DNA from: Carnegiea gigantea
Taxonomy: Eukaryota > Streptophyta > Magnoliopsida > Caryophyllales > Cactaceae
DNA length: 64,000 nt
Direction of reading: 5' to 3'
Assembly (NCBI GenBank): GCA_029747015.1
Contig: JAKOGI010000053.1
Location: forward strand, 473,001 to 537,000
The translations under genes and the position numbers were made by a program. The notes beneath the pieces were generated by a model that worked only from the letters and a program-made list of their open reading frames with translations, had not been told where the DNA came from and did not search any database. Below are positions 33,350 to 45,924 of this stretch, piece by piece (position 1 is the first letter of the stretch; every line of letters starts with the position of its first letter).

Positions 33350-34086
33350 ATTTTCCCTTTTCTTCAATTTGAGCATGAATTATTTTGGAGGTATTATAAG
33401 CATTTGCATGCTTTTCTTGCTCAATGTGATTATTGTGTCGGTAAATAGAAAATATTTGATATCGTTAATAAGGGTGTGAATAGTAAAATCCGAACTCTTT
33501 TATAATATTGGGGTTTTCATAGTCAGGATGTTGATGATGCATGGTATTTGCTTGAGTAGATTGCTTGGGATTCATTTGAGTTTAAGAAGGCTAGTTGTGT
33601 TTTTGGTTATTCTTTTCCTGATCTTGGTGCATTTTATGTTAGATCGTATTATGTTCCTTTTTGGTATGACTTGTGTGGCTCTTCTGACCATAATATTGTT
33701 TCATGTCCTTTCTATGCATGCTATGCTCAGCCCGATTCATCCTTTCTTTTAACTCAGTGCACGAGGCTCAAGGCGGCTGAGCCTTTTAGGTTGATTGCTA
33801 AGTTTGATGTGAGTGATTCATGTTGTGCGTCAGAAGATAATCTTGATGTAGTGCATAATCTGGTTAACACTCCTTTAGAAGGGTGTCGTTATGAGTATTT
33901 GCATGAGGAGTCTTTTAGCCTTTATTTTAGCTATGCTTTCCCCAATCCGCTTGGTCATTCCCATGTTTCCTCTAAATATTTACAACCCCGTATTTCCCCC
34001 AAGTATTCTCTAGATGCGCTCATTTATGATCCTAAGATTTGTGATTATAATGTTGATTTGGGCCATGCGATCAAAATGTTTAATAT
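33350..34086 (+). pseudogene. unrecognised plant ORF, upstream half (split by CACTA)
   Basis: A decayed frame with FWRYYKHLHAFLAQCDYCVG, SQDVDDAWYLLE and, from 33671, an open stretch DLCGSSDHNIVSCPFYACY, a Cys/His arrangement like a zinc knuckle. It then has YAQPDSSFLLTQCTRLKAAE and ends ICDYNVDLGHAIKMFNI at 34086. Upstream stops at about 33446, 33503 and 33557 break the frame. I do not recognise the family with certainty; the CCHC-like patch suggests a gag-like or repetitive ORF rather than a housekeeping gene. The frame continues at 46250 after removal of the CACTA element. Confidence 0.6.
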
Positions 34087-34109
34087 CACCACCAAAAAAG
34101 TTCATATTA

Positions 34110-34360
34110 ACGATAGAATTCAGCGACGGAAAAAATTAACGATAGATTTGGTGACGGAAATGGCGAATGAAAAAGAGTTTTACAAAAAAGTCAGATTATG
34201 CAACAGATATGGCGACGGAAATTTTAATCCGTCGCCATAATTAATTTTTTTAATAAAAACTGGGCGACGCAATTTCCGTCGCCCAAAAAAAACGAACTTT
34301 TTAAAAAAAAAGGGTTGGGCGACGGAATTTCCGTCTCCATTCCGTCGCCACCCCCTTAAA
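34110..34360. repeat. left subterminal repeats of CACTA
   Basis: Direct and inverted copies of GCGACGGAA(T) (for example GGCGACGGAAATTTTAATCC then CCGTCGCC), forming hairpin-capable pairs. The same motif fills the right end (about 45945-46225). Such subterminal repeats are where the CACTA transposase complex binds in En/Spm. Confidence 0.88.
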
Positions 34361-34400
34361 ATGAAACCAGATTTCTCTGGTTTCATTTTGGAAACCTTTA

Positions 34401-34422
34401 AAGAGAGAGAGAGAGAGAGAGA
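34401..34422. repeat. (GA)n microsatellite
   Basis: Eleven GA units within the CACTA 5' region, followed by a C/G-rich patch (34440-34530) that contrasts with the A+T-rich surroundings and is probably part of the transposon leader. Confidence 0.9.
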
Positions 34423-34539
34423 GTTTTACCGATGATTTTGTGCCCTGCTGCCCAGCCACCGGCCGCGTCCCCTGCCCTGCCCAGCCACCGCCGGCCGTCC
34501 CCCGTCCCCCCGCCGCCGGCCGCCCGCCCCCTTACCACC

Positions 34540-35114
34540 GGTTTTTTAGAGAAAATTGAGGTATTTTTCTCAACTAAACTACGTGTAATTTCTACAAATT
34601 TTTGTATTACATTGTTAGAATTTCATAGTTAGTTCATATTTATGTTTAAATGTGGTGTTTGTGTGAGGTTATTGCTTTAATTTGGTTCAAGATTGGGATA
34701 AATGCGATTTAGGGTTTAGGTTTGGTAGTTTGAAGTTAAAGTTTGACATGTTGGTGGAATGAAATGGTTTAATTGATATTTTTGCTCAAATCTGATGTTT
34801 GTATGAAATTATAGCTCATATTTCTTTAAAGATTTCGCCCAATATAATGTATACTTAGATTTGGTAATTTTAAGTTGAAATTTGATATGTTGGTAGAATA
34901 AAGCCGTCAACTATGCATGAATTATTAGTTTTGTGATATTTGTGAGAATGTAAGTATATTTGTCGAAATTTATAAGCTTTTTTTTTGGTGCATGTGGAAA
35001 TTTTAAAGTAAACATACATAATATATAATTGCGTAATTTATGTAATTATTATAATTTTGATTAAAATTAATTCTTATCAAATACCTTATGTAGTTATTTT
35101 TATTTGAGCAGAAT
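34540..35114. other. CACTA 5' leader, no gene recognised
   Basis: A+T-rich non-coding DNA between the subterminal/GC-rich leader and the transposase start. An AG directly before AATATG at 35115 (TTTGAGCAG) could be a splice acceptor for a leader intron. Confidence 0.4.
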
Positions 35115-35972
35115 ATGAATGGTCCTCCACATCGTAGGTGGATGTATAATAGATTACTACTTGATCATAGTGGTTATATGCAAGAATTTCTAGATGGAGT
35201 AAACGAATTCGATCAATTTGCACGTAGACAGATAGAGTTTCTGAATAGGGGAAAGTATAGATGTCCTTATATGAAATACAGAAATAGGGTGTACTTGACA
35301 CCTGATGAGGTCAAAATGCACCTTCTGTATAACGGTTTTGTGCAAGGGTATTGGTTTTGGATAAGTCATGGAGAAACAGAACCTCAGCAATATGATTCTG
35401 GATATTTAAATAGTAAAATTTCCAAACTTGGAAGTTCAAGTCATATTAATAATGACTACTCTGAATCCTACGTAGATCGGATGGAGGACATGGTTGATGA
35501 TGTTATAATAGCAAATCAAAATTTAAGGGAAAAGGGGGCAAGCACTTGCCGAGAACCATTTTATAATATGGTTCAAGCTGCTCAACAACCCTTATATGAT
35601 GGCTGCTCCACCCACAGTGAGCTATCTGCGACGGTGAGACTATTGAGTATTAAATCTGACCATAATATGCCTCAAAATTGTTTCAATGAAATTGTTCAAT
35701 GAAAGAGATGTGTCCCCCTAACAACTGCGTGCCATACAACTTTGGGCAAACGAATAAGGTTGTTAAAGATCTCAGCAACGATGTGGTCCAAATTGATTAT
35801 TGCCGGAAAGGTTGAATGCTATTTAATAAGGAGGACACAAATTTGGATGCGTGCAAGTTTTGTGGGCATTCAAGATGGAAGAGGCAAAGGTCACAACAAA
35901 GGAATTAGAATCCATTGCCATACTCGAGGATGCATTACTTGCCGGAAAAATCTCGACTGCAGAGGTTGTACG
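35115..35972 (+). pseudogene. CACTA TNP2 transposase, N-terminal part
   Basis: Starts MNGPPHRRWMYNRLLLDH and contains the transposase-associated domain (RRQIEFLNRGKYRCPYMKYR, HLLYNGFVQGYWFWISHGE), an N-terminal zinc-binding-like module typical of plant CACTA TNP2 proteins. A stop at 35700-35702 and frame changes follow, through to the stretch HYLPEKSRLQRLY at about 35930-35970. The hAT insertion at 35973 cuts it; coding resumes at 40366. Confidence 0.85.
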
Positions 35973-36039
35973 TAGGACTGTCAAGAGCTGACCCGACACG
36001 ATTACCACCTGAACCAAACCCGAAATTAGGCGGGTTTGG

Positions 36040-36240
36040 GTACAAATTTTCAACCCGTTTAATTAAACGGTTTGACACGACTAACCCATTTAATTAAACG
36101 GGTTAGGTTCAGGTTGAGATTTTCGACACGGAAAAAAACTCATTTAACCCGTTTAATTAAACAGGTTAATAGGTCAACCTGTTTAACCCGTTTAATTATA
36201 ACCCGTTTAATTCGTTTAACCTGCTTAACCCATTTATTGT
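36040..36240. repeat. left subterminal palindromes of hAT
   Basis: At least four copies of CCCGTTTAATTAAACGG-like palindromes or half-sites. Matching half-sites occur at the right end (about 40130-40330). Clustered subterminal motifs are the transposase-binding sites in Ac-type hAT elements. Confidence 0.88.
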
Positions 36241-36299
36241 GAAGGGCAGGTGTGGGCGGACTGAAATTTTAAAATTTTTTAGTTTTGATTTTTGAAGTT

Positions 36300-37535
36300 A
36301 CTCATTGAACACTAGCTTCCGGAAGGCTCTAAGCTCTCTCAATCTCTCAGAGTCTCACACTTGACCTCTCATTCTCTCCACTCTCAAATCTCTCACTGCT
36401 CTCACCTCTCTGTCTGCTGCCCTCTCAAACTCGCCGGACGCTTTAGCCCTCTCTCCTCCTATCTGTCTCTCCGGCCTCTCAAACAGTTAACTCGCGATTG
36501 CTGTGGCCTGTCTCTCGACTTCTCTGCCTCTTGGTCCTCTCAAACTCTCTGGCCTCTCAAACTGTAAGTCTCTCTCTCACTTTCGTTGTCGAAATTGTTC
36601 AGATCTGAAGCTTTTATTTGTTGTGGGAATGTCTAAAGTTGTGTTTGATTTTTCGAAATTGTGTGTTTACGATTTGTGAATATGTCGAAATTGTGCAGAT
36701 CTAAATATGTCTTGCGTTCTATCTGTCTTTCTCTTGCGTTCTGTCTGTCAATTGTGTTTGATTTGCGTTCTATATGTCTTTCTCTCGCTCTGTCTATCTC
36801 TTGCGTTCTGTCTGTCTTTCAGATTTAGTTTTCTCCTATAGCCTAAATAAATAAGAAGGGAACCACATATCCACAATAGAGTGTTAAAAAGACTATAATC
36901 AGTCAAGTCTTACCAGGAGCAAAAAAGGACCGCTTTCTCTGTCATTTGAAGGAAATAAAGAAGTCCTTTTGCAAGTCAGCTTATCCATTATCTTCCAAGC
37001 ATAACAGTTGAAGGGATGTTAGCTTTAGCATTTCTTTGCCTTAGAGAGAATTTGTGTCCCTATAGCAGTTATTCAGGAGGTGTGGAATTACGACTTTTGA
37101 GAGAACAGACATACAGATTACATAAGAATGATGAGGAGGCTATTTGTTAAGAATGAAGAATTAAGAGGCTTAGATTCAGAGTAACAGATTAAATGACAAT
37201 TTTGTGTCTAATTGAAGTTGTGAATTTCTGGGTATTGTTGATTATGATCAGTGATAGTGAAATATGTCCGTGGTATTTATTTGCATTGAGGGGAAAAAAA
37301 CCCCAGAAATTTCCTATTGATTATGATCACTGTTGTGCTTGTGGTTGACAAAAGGCATGTAATTCATAAGTTCCATTTAAATATATCACTAAATAAATTC
37401 ATGGAAAGTCCAGTTGAGTATTGTAAAAGCCAAATTGCTATGTTCTACCGCTTCTCTTTTTCAAGGTCATATGTGATTTTGAAATGTGGATGAGTGCATG
37501 CTAATTGCGACTTTTTTTTAAAAATGTGGATAGGA
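36300..37535 (+). promoter_or_regulatory. hAT leader: CT-rich 5' UTR and probable leader intron
   Basis: A strongly pyrimidine-rich stretch (36330-36600) looks like a transposase 5' UTR. A donor ACT|GTAAGT at 36564 and an acceptor GGATAG|GA at 37533, two bases before the ATG at 37536, define a plausible 970-bp leader intron. Not proven by transcript data. Confidence 0.5.
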
Positions 37536-39874
37536 ATGGCATCAAATTATGAAGATTCAGTGCCTATTGATGTTGATTCAAATAGTGAGGACGTGGCTAA
37601 AGTTAATAGTGACGAAGCAAATAGGCTTACCATAATTCGAATAGGGGCATACAAGCCTCAAGCGACTACTAGTGGTGTTGGTAAGCCTCCAAAACGCCAA
37701 AGGAAAGTAACTTCTAGTGTGTGGGAACATTATGAGTTCCTTCCTCCTGATAAAGAGGGTAACTTATTTTGTAAATGCAAAAAATGTGGCCAAACTTATG
37801 CTGGAGATAGCAGATATGGAACTGGCAATTTAAAAAGGCACTTGGGCAATTGTAAAAGAAGGAATGTTAGAGATATAGGTCAACTCCTCTTAGAGAGTCG
37901 TTCTGGTTCTTTGGGAAGTAGGCATCCTGGATTTGACCCTAATGATTTTCGTCACTTATTAGCTTCTTGTGTTGTCAAGCATGAATTTCCATTCTAATTT
38001 GTTGAATATGATGGGGTGAGGGATATGTTGGCATATTTGAATCCTGATGTCAAATTTGTGTCAAGGAACACGACCAGAAGTGATGTCATTAAGTTGTTTA
38101 CTAGTGAAAAAGAAAAACTTAAATGGTTCTTGGAGTCTTTCCCTGGCAGAGTTGCCTTTACTTCTGATTGTTGGACATCTTTAAATATAGATGGTTTCAT
38201 CTCTTTGACTTCCCATTATATTGATGCTAATTGGGTTCTCCATAGGAGAATTTTGAACTTCTCTTTTATGCCTCCACCCCATAATGGTGTCTCCCTTCCT
38301 GAAAAGTTGTTATTGTTGATGAAAGATTGGGGTCTTGGTAAGAAAGTGATGAGCTTGACATTGGATAATGCTTCTTCGAATGATGTGTGTGTTGATATGA
38401 TGAAAGTTCAATTGAAACTTTTGTGTGATGGTGCTTACTTTCATGTTTGTTGTTGTGCTCACATTCTCAACTTGATTGTGAAGGAGGGTTTAAAGGATGT
38501 AGATGAGGCTGTGTCTAAGGTTAGGGAGTGTGTTAAGTATTGTAAAGGCTCTCAAACAAGAAAACAAAGGTTCCTTGAGTCTCGTAAGCTTTGTGATATT
38601 GTTTATATAAAGGGTTATGCCAAGATGTCTTAACAAGATGGAATTCTACTTATCTCATGCTTGAAAGTGCCCTTTATTACAAAAGAGTTTTTAGTCATTT
38701 GGAGGTTGTTGATAGTAATTTCACTCATTGTCCAAGAATGGATGAATGGGCCAAAATTAAAACAATTTGTGGGTTTTTGAAAGTTTTCTATGAAGTCACT
38801 TACGCTTTCTCGGGGTCTAAGTATCCTACTTCTAATCTCTACTTTCCCAATGTGGTGAGGGTAAAATCGGTGTTAAAAGAAGAGATGGAAAGCAGTGATG
38901 CTTTCATGAAAAACATGGCTACAAAGATGTTTGGTAAGTTTGAGAAGTATTGGTCTGAGTTTAGCACTATCATGGCTATTGCTACAATTTTAGATCCTCG
39001 CTATAAGTATCAATTTGCGGAGTGGGCATATAAGAAGGTTTATAGTGATAGCTATGATATTGAGTTGAGGTTGTTAAAAGAAAGGTTGTTTGCATTGTAT
39101 GGTGAGTATGCCAAGAGCTCTAAGGGGTCGTTTAAATCTTCTAATCCAACTTCTAGCAATGCTCAAGCCACTTCAAATGTGGAATCGCAGTCTGATTCAT
39201 TCATGGAGGTATGAATATGATTTCTTTTAATATTAGTTGTTCATGTAGTTGCTTTTTATTTATTTTAGCAACTGCTTTAGTTGCTTGTTTGTTTTAATTT
39301 TACCTTATTTTAATGCTTAGGACTTTGATGAATATTCAAGTAATAAGTTTGAGTTAGTTTCCAAGTCTGAGTTGGAGATGTATTTGGAAGAAAATAAGTT
39401 GCCCCGTGTTGATGTTTTTGATGTTATTGGGTATTGGAAAATGAATCAAGACCGATATCCTTTATTTTCAAAAATAGCCCGTGATATTCTGACCATCCCA
39501 TTGTTTACTGTGGCATCCGAGTCTGCGTTTACCGTTGGTGGTAGAGTGCTTGATGCTTTTCGCAGCTCTCTGAAGCCAGATATAGTGGAAGCCGTTATTT
39601 GTCTTAGAGATTGGTTATTTGGCCAAGGTGATGGTTTGATTTCTCTTTTCCCTCATTTTTTGGTTTCATATGGTTTTAACATGATTTTCCTAATATAATT
39701 TTATGTGCTTTGTGTGTTTTATTTAAATTAGCACTCATGCCACCTCAAGTCAATTTAGAGGAGCTTTGTGGAGATGTCATGAAAATGAACTTACATGACA
39801 ATGAAAATGGTGAAGATCAATCAAAGAGTGCAGCTGGCAGTGGATTTGGACAAAATTTAGCTTTGGTTAACTAG
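37536..39874 (+). pseudogene. hAT transposase (BED finger to hATC), inactivated
   Basis: The Met at 37536 (MASNYEDSVPIDVD) follows the acceptor. BED zinc finger: VWEHYEFLPPDKEGN, CKCKKCGQTYAG and GNLKRHLGNC (Cys-Cys-His-Cys). Catalytic core: FTSDCWTSLNIDGFISLTSH and SLTLDNASSNDV, with FHVCCCAHILNLIV the usual CAHILNL block. The C-terminal dimerisation domain has YWKMNQDRYPLFSKIARDIL and VASESAFTVGGRVLD. Introns are predicted at 39209-39320 (GAG|GTATGA) and 39628-39731 (AAG|GTGATG), which keep the frame and give an end at 39874. One TAA at 37995-37997 and one frameshift near 38600-38615 disable it; otherwise it is remarkably complete. Confidence 0.9.
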
Positions 39875-40365
39875 AATCTATTCTCTATGTCTTTGAAGTT
39901 TGAATTTATGAATTTGGTCATGTAATAAGTTTTAAACATATGCTTGTTGGTTTGTGCTTGATTTGGGCGTTTGATGTGGTTCATTGAACTTTTGATGTTG
40001 AACTTGAAACTTTAGGTGTTAATTTAGTCATTGCATTTGATTTGGGTGTTTGATGTGGTTCATTGCTGTCTGTGGCTGTTAAGTGTCACACGACTCAAAC
40101 ATGCCCATGAAGTTGTGCTTAAACAGGTAATTGTGTTAAACAGGTAAACGGGTAAACAGGTAAACGGGTATCTGATTCTGACACACTCAACTTAAACGGG
40201 TAATTGGGTTAGAATTAGGTTGAACCGTTTAATAATTAAACGGTTTCAAGTTGAATTACTCAACCCATTTATTAAACAGGTCAGGTTCAGGTCGGGGGGT
40301 CTCCAACCCGTTTAATTTCGACCCGAACACGAACCCGACCCGACCTGACCTATTTGACAGCCCTA

Positions 40366-42840
40366 GTTGTACGCATTAAGAAGTAGTGCAGAGCACATGA
40401 AATGGCATTATGAACATCAACGTGAGGACAGTGTTTTATGTCATCCATTAGATGGGGCAGCATGGAAACATTTCGATACCAAGTACCCTAAATTTGCTAT
40501 AGAGCCTCGGAATGTGAGGCTTGGCTTATGTGCTGATGGATTTAATCCTTACAAATTGTCTTCAAGATCATACTCCATTTGGCCGGTGGTCGTTACACCT
40601 TATAACCTCCCCCCTGAAATGTGTACGACCACACCGTTTATGTTCTTGACTTGTATAATCCCCTGGCCCAAAAATCCCAAGAACAAGATAGATGTATATT
40701 TACAACCTCTTGTTGATGAGTTGAAAGAGTTATGGGATGTTTGAGTTGAGACTTATGACATTTCTATGGGGCATATATTTCAGATGAAGGCTGCACTTAT
40801 GTAGACCATCAATGATTCTCCCGCATATGGAATGTTATCTGGGTGGAGTACTAATGGCCAATTGGCATGTCCCGAATGTGTGAAACAACAAAAGGCTTTG
40901 AGATTGAGAAATGGAGGTAAATTCTCATGGTTTGACTGTCATCGGTGTTTTTTGCCAAGGAATCATACGTTCAAAAGAAATAGAACATCATTTAGGAAAG
41001 GCAGAACTGTTACAGGGGGTCCTCTTCGCCGACTATTTGGGGAAGAACTTTATGTCGAGGTGGAAGATTACCTAATGGTAACTACAAATGGTGACTTTGT
41101 CGTACCAAGATTTAAGAAAAATGAGCACAACTGGACGAAGAAGAGCATATTCTAGGAGTTGCCTTATTGGCAATACCAACTACTGCGTCATAATTTGGAT
41201 GTGATACACATTGAAAAGAACTTCTTCGAGAACATTATCAATACTGTTATGGATGTTCATAATAAAACAAAGGACAGTGCCAAATCAAGAATGGATGTTG
41301 CAGAAATATGTGGTAGACCAGAATTACATTTATATTTAGGCCTAAGTGGTAAGCCGGTTAAACTAAAAGTGAAGTTCGTACTTCCTGTAGATAAACGAAG
41401 AGAGTTGTGTGAATGGGTTAAGGAGCTTCAAATGCCTGATGGATATTGCTCTAACTTGAGGAATATCGTGGACCCTAATGAGGCTAAGTTCAACAACATG
41501 AAAAGTCATGATTGTCATGTGTTCATGGAGACTCTTTTACCAATTGCATTTGGTGCGCTCCCAGATGATGTTTTGAAACCTCTTATTGAGATAAGCCAGT
41601 TCTTCAAGAAGTTATGCTCAACAACATTGCGAGAGGATATGCTTGAGGAACTGTATCGCAACATTGTCATCACTTTGTATAAGTTGGAGACCATTTTTCC
41701 TCCTGGCTTTTTCAATGTAATGGAGCACCTGCCAGTGCATTTAGCAGAAGAGGCTCAACTAGATGGTCCAGTATAATACCAATCGATGTATCCATTTGAA
41801 AGGTAAATTATACTATAATCGATGAAACCTTATATGAATTCTTATATGTGGAAACACTTAGAAGTGAATGCAATTGTGAATTTAGTAGGTTCTTTGGCCG
41901 ATTGAAGAAAAAGATAAAGCAACAAGCATGCCCTGAAGGTTCAATCACAGAAGCATACCTAGAGGCAGAGAGGACATTCTTCGCCTCCTATTACTTTGGC
42001 TCTAATGTACCCTCCATGCACACCAGGTGCAGTGGAAATGAGGATGACAATGAACATATTAATCATTTTCCAACTCTGTCCGTGTCTGCACCGCAAGGGA
42101 CCGCTATTGGTAGGGAAAGATCAAGATATCTCACAAATGGCGAATATGTTGGTGCCTATCTTCACGTGCTGTTAAATTGAGATGAAGTTAAACCTTATGT
42201 AGGGTGAGTGGTATTTTCACTTCCAATTGAGTTTATCATTCAGAGCGCAAGTATATTAATAGGCTTCATAAAATGTGATAGAATTTTCATAGAACAAGTC
42301 AGAACTGCATGTCCCAATGTCAGCGATGCAAATGTCGATACCATCATCGAAACTCATTTTGCAGATTGGTTTAGTGAGAATGTAAGTATTATAACTGATT
42401 TATTCATAACTTTAACATGACAGTTAATTAGGTGCATTGTATTAATTAAAACCACATGTTATGTCATCTTAGGTGCATTATATTCAAGTATTCGAGACTG
42501 ACAAACATTGCTACTTAAGCCAATTGGCTGTAAAGCCAAAGCCGTATGTGTCGACGTGGATGGCATATAGAGTAAATGGATTCAAATTCCACACAGAAGC
42601 TCGAAGCATCGGGAAGAGAACATATAATTATGGTGTTGGTGTTTGTGGCACTGGGGAAGGCGATATTGAGAATGATTATTATGGTGCACTAAAAGATATT
42701 GTCTAAATTGAGTACGTAGGTGAACCACTTAAACGATGTGTGCTCTTTAGTTGTGAGTGGTTCGACCCCACATTGAATCGTGGGACACGATCTCATAAAC
42801 TAAGCAATCTTATTGAGGTCCACCGTACATGAAGTTATCG
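40366..42840 (+). pseudogene. CACTA TNP2 transposase, main part
   Basis: After the hAT, coding resumes: SSAEHMKWHYEH, NVRLGLCADGFNPYKLSSRS (TNP2 core), SGWSTNGQLACPEC and WQYQLLRHNLDVIHIEKNF, where the conserved D-V-M-H-I-E-K-N block stands with Met changed to Ile. A downstream EHLPVHLAEEAQLDGPV is the DUF4218 region. A small intron (41803-41888) restores FERFFGRLKKKIKQQACPEG. PKPYVSTWMAYRVNGFKFHT and SCEWFDPTLNRG are the DUF4216 end. Stops at 40742-40744, 40802-40804, 41153-41155 and 41774-41776, among others, inactivate it. Confidence 0.88.
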
Positions 42841-42889
42841 AAAGTATGACTCATTTATCTTCCTAAACACCGCATCATAAATATACTTC

Positions 42890-43267
42890 ATGCCATATGC
42901 AGATCACTCAAGGGATAGGGCCAATTGGCTTGTTATCATACTAACCAAACCAAGGGCGAGTGTGGATCAGCAGGATACTCTACCTATTGCGTACCAACAA
43001 ACGGACATGACGACTATCGTCGAACCTATGAATGACGCCATCCCTGCATCATTAGTGGATGAAAGTGCACCACCGAAAGAGGTTAATCATGAAATAGGAT
43101 TTTCATTCATTCAGGATAATGACCAGATAGATGAGATAGAGAATGATGAGGGTGATGAAGAGGGGGAGTGGGATTATGGTAATGAAACAGATGAAGCTAA
43201 AGAAAATTTACATTTGTATGATGATGATGGCGATGACATTGATGATGATGAGGATGCAGATGATTGA
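42890..43267 (+). pseudogene. CACTA TNP2 acidic C-terminal tail
   Basis: An open frame with PYADHSRDRANWLVII, then a strongly acidic tail of Asp and Glu (DDDGDDIDDDEDADD) ending at 43267. It is probably the last exon of the TNP2 gene, since its start carries the block that follows the DUF4216 region in plant TNP2 proteins. Confidence 0.6.
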
Positions 43268-43457
43268 GTGGTTATGAAGTCTTATGTATTTGAGAACTTT
43301 TCATGTCAAAAAATTGGTTGTGACTTTATTTATATTGTATGAATGAGCTTTGCAAAATATGTGTAACCTACGTACCTATTATGATGTATAAGGAAAACAG
43401 TTTATATGTGCAATCATTATACATTTGCACTTGGCTTTGTTGTCACCTATTTCAGGT

Positions 43458-45427
43458 ATGGATTCAAGTTCTCATTGAGGTAAGTCCTCCCCTCGAGGTA
43501 GAGGACAAGGGCGTAGGAGCTCTGTCATAGATCCGACTGCAATGGACATTGATCCGTCTTCCCCCTAGGTACCTCACATACCAGTTCAGCCAGGAGCCAC
43601 AATAGCTCCTTACATACCAGGTATTTCAAAACCACTGCCTCCTCCATTTAGGACTTTCCATCATCAGACCTCATACATTCTCAACTAAAGCACCATGTAC
43701 GGCCAATTTGCCTACAACATTCCTCCAAACCCCCATGTTGTTCACACTGTGCATCCTACTCCCCAACCCGCTCACCCTAACACAAATCTGTCCCAAGAGA
43801 ACATTGTAAGTGGTGAAAGTGAAGCACAATCTAGTCATGGAAGCACTCGAGCTAAGACTTGGATTGAGCCAGATGGTAACGGGTAAGTCTTCATTTGTTA
43901 TATCTTATGAAGTACTACATGAATTTTGCATAACAAGTAATCAATTTGATGTGTTATGTTCAATTAGGTTTCTCCCCAACGATGGTGTTGTTAGTAGGAT
44001 TTCGCTTGTATTTTAAAGCAAATTTGATGGAGCTTGGCCTAGTTAGAGCAAAGTGCCCAAACCAGTACGAGATTTGTGGTTTGGAGAGTTCAAGATAACT
44101 ACAATGACTTCGTATTAACGGTTTCTGTGAACCTGATAAATTACTATTGTATTATTTGATGTGTTGTTTGTTTTCATAATTGCAGAAGTAGTTTACTTGG
44201 GATCCGGTCCATGAGGACCGTATAAGAAGGAATTTTAAAAATCGAGGCAATGCATGCTTAAGAGACTTCTTTGGCAAAGTAAGGAAGCATAACAAGAAGC
44301 TTGTTTGGCTCGGTGATGCTCAATGGGAGGGACTCCAACAACACTAGATGAATGAACATTACAAAAAAATTAGGTGAAACAGCCCAAAAGAACCGACTGG
44401 GAACTCCAGAAAGTGGTAACCCATCTCTCCACACATGTGGCTCAATCCGTATGCATGAGCACAGGCGGTGTCTGGTAAATGAATTAATGTTTGCTATGTA
44501 TTTATTTAAGTTTAATACTTTATTTTGTGTTGTGCTGGACATCATTCTTTCTGGCACGTATATAAAGGGAACAACTTGGGACGGAGCCCACCATTATTGA
44601 ATTATTCAGTTATACTCACAAACTCCATGGTAAAGAAGATGCCCCTTGGGTTGACAAGAAATCACAACAAACATACGTAAGCAACTAGCTATTCTCAATC
44701 TTCATTGGTAGTTCAACATGAATTGTGTACTTTATTTTTAGTAATTTTAGTATACATGATTTCGTGCGCATGTTGCGGTATTATAGGAATCCTTTGAATG
44801 TAATTTTCAAAATGTTATCAACTCTTAAGGGGCCGGGGATGGCACTTCTTAAGATCCAAACTAGCCATTTCCAAACCCAAATGAGATATGGGTGAAGAAG
44901 TTCAAGAATAAGAAAGGTCGTATTTACGGCATTGGTGAAGAGGCTGTCAACATTAGGAAATCCGGTTACTTCAGCCCTAGTCAAAGATCCGGTACAGTTT
45001 TCATATTAAAGTTTCAACGAATATGGTTATACATTGAATTTACTTAATTGCAATACTAATGCATACTTCACTGAAATGCCTGTCAGCAAGTACCAGTTCT
45101 ACACCATCGCAACAAGAGCTCAATGACTTAAGAGATGTAGTAACCAACTTGGGGGGTGAGCTAATTTCACAAGCTGAAAGCTACCGGTTGCTTATGGAGA
45201 AATGTAAGCAACTGAAGGAATCCAATAAATTGCTCACCCAAAGCAACCAACAACTGAGCTAACAAATGATGAGCATCGATCAGCGCCTCCAAGCTTTCTT
45301 TCAAAAGCAACAGGCGTCTGGCTCGGAATCTCAGCCACCATTTACTCATCACTCGCAACATAATGAGGAAGAGGGTGAGGTAGAGGAAGAGGAAGAGGAT
45401 GAGGATGATCTTCACCTTGGTGATTGA
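43458..45427 (+). pseudogene. CACTA second gene, Ptta/En/Spm-type (TNPA-like)
   Basis: Begins MDSSSH at 43458 with a TGA soon after. A Pro/His-rich N-terminus (NIPPNPHVVHTVHPTPQP) leads into the plant transposase (Ptta/En/Spm) domain: FLPNDGVVSRISLVF, WDPVHEDRIRRNFKNRGNA, LRDFFGKVRKHNKK and GNPSLHTCGSIRMHEHRR, spread over several probable exons. A Lys/Glu-rich coiled-coil (ESYRLLMEKCKQLKESNK) and an acidic end close it near 45427. In En/Spm the corresponding protein binds subterminal repeats. Stops, for example at about 44014-44044 and 44345, break it. Confidence 0.82.
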
Positions 45428-45924
45428 GTTGGTTGCAGTTTTCCTTCAGCTGGTGGCTCTTCTGCTTGGCTCTTTACGAAGTACATCTCTTTCTGCTTAT
45501 TTCACTCCCCTCTCTCTTTCTGCTTATTTCACTCCCCTCCCTCGAGTGCTTATTTCACAACCCTCCCATTTAGCGCTTGCTTCTTCCTCTTCTACAAACA
45601 TATATATAATTTCATTCTCAATTACTGGCAACTTCTGGTCTGTTTGGATTTGTAGTTTGTGATATGTAGAGAATTTGTTTGGAACTTGTGGTTTGTGAAT
45701 TGAAAACCCTTGGTTGGAAGTGTTGCGTTAGATGTGATATTCCACCTTTGTGTGGCTTGAAATTGTTGAGAACGCTTCGAATAAAATCGTATTCGAAGCA
45801 ATTGGATGTTGATAAAGTGCGAAGATCTTACAAATTTCTTGCAGGAATTGAAATACATGTACGGATATAATAAAAAACAAGCGATTTTATTTTTAAAAAA
45901 TGAGAAACCCAGCGATGGAACGAG
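45428..45924. other. CACTA 3' non-coding region
   Basis: Non-coding DNA between the second gene and the subterminal repeats, with a CT-rich repeated patch TCTTTCTGCTTATTTCACTC (about 45488-45535). No gene recognised. Confidence 0.5.

Larger units (their letters stand above)
35973..40365 (+). mobile_element. hAT transposon nested in CACTA transposase
   Basis: 4393 bp, bounded by a perfect 8-bp target-site duplication GTTGTACG (35965-35972 and 40366-40373). Terminal inverted repeats: TAGGACTGTCAA at the left, and TAGGGCTGTCAA at the right read inverted (11 of 12 match). Both ends have repeated AACCCGTTTAATTAAACGGG-type palindromes. It contains one transposase gene with BED zinc finger and hAT C-terminal dimerisation domain, carrying one stop and one frameshift. 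Confidence 0.96.

Noticed and set aside
34432..34632. Pro/Ala/Arg-rich short frame in a GC-rich patch
   Set aside because: It lies in the CACTA leader next to a (GA)n tract, with no domain; it looks like GC-rich leader DNA.
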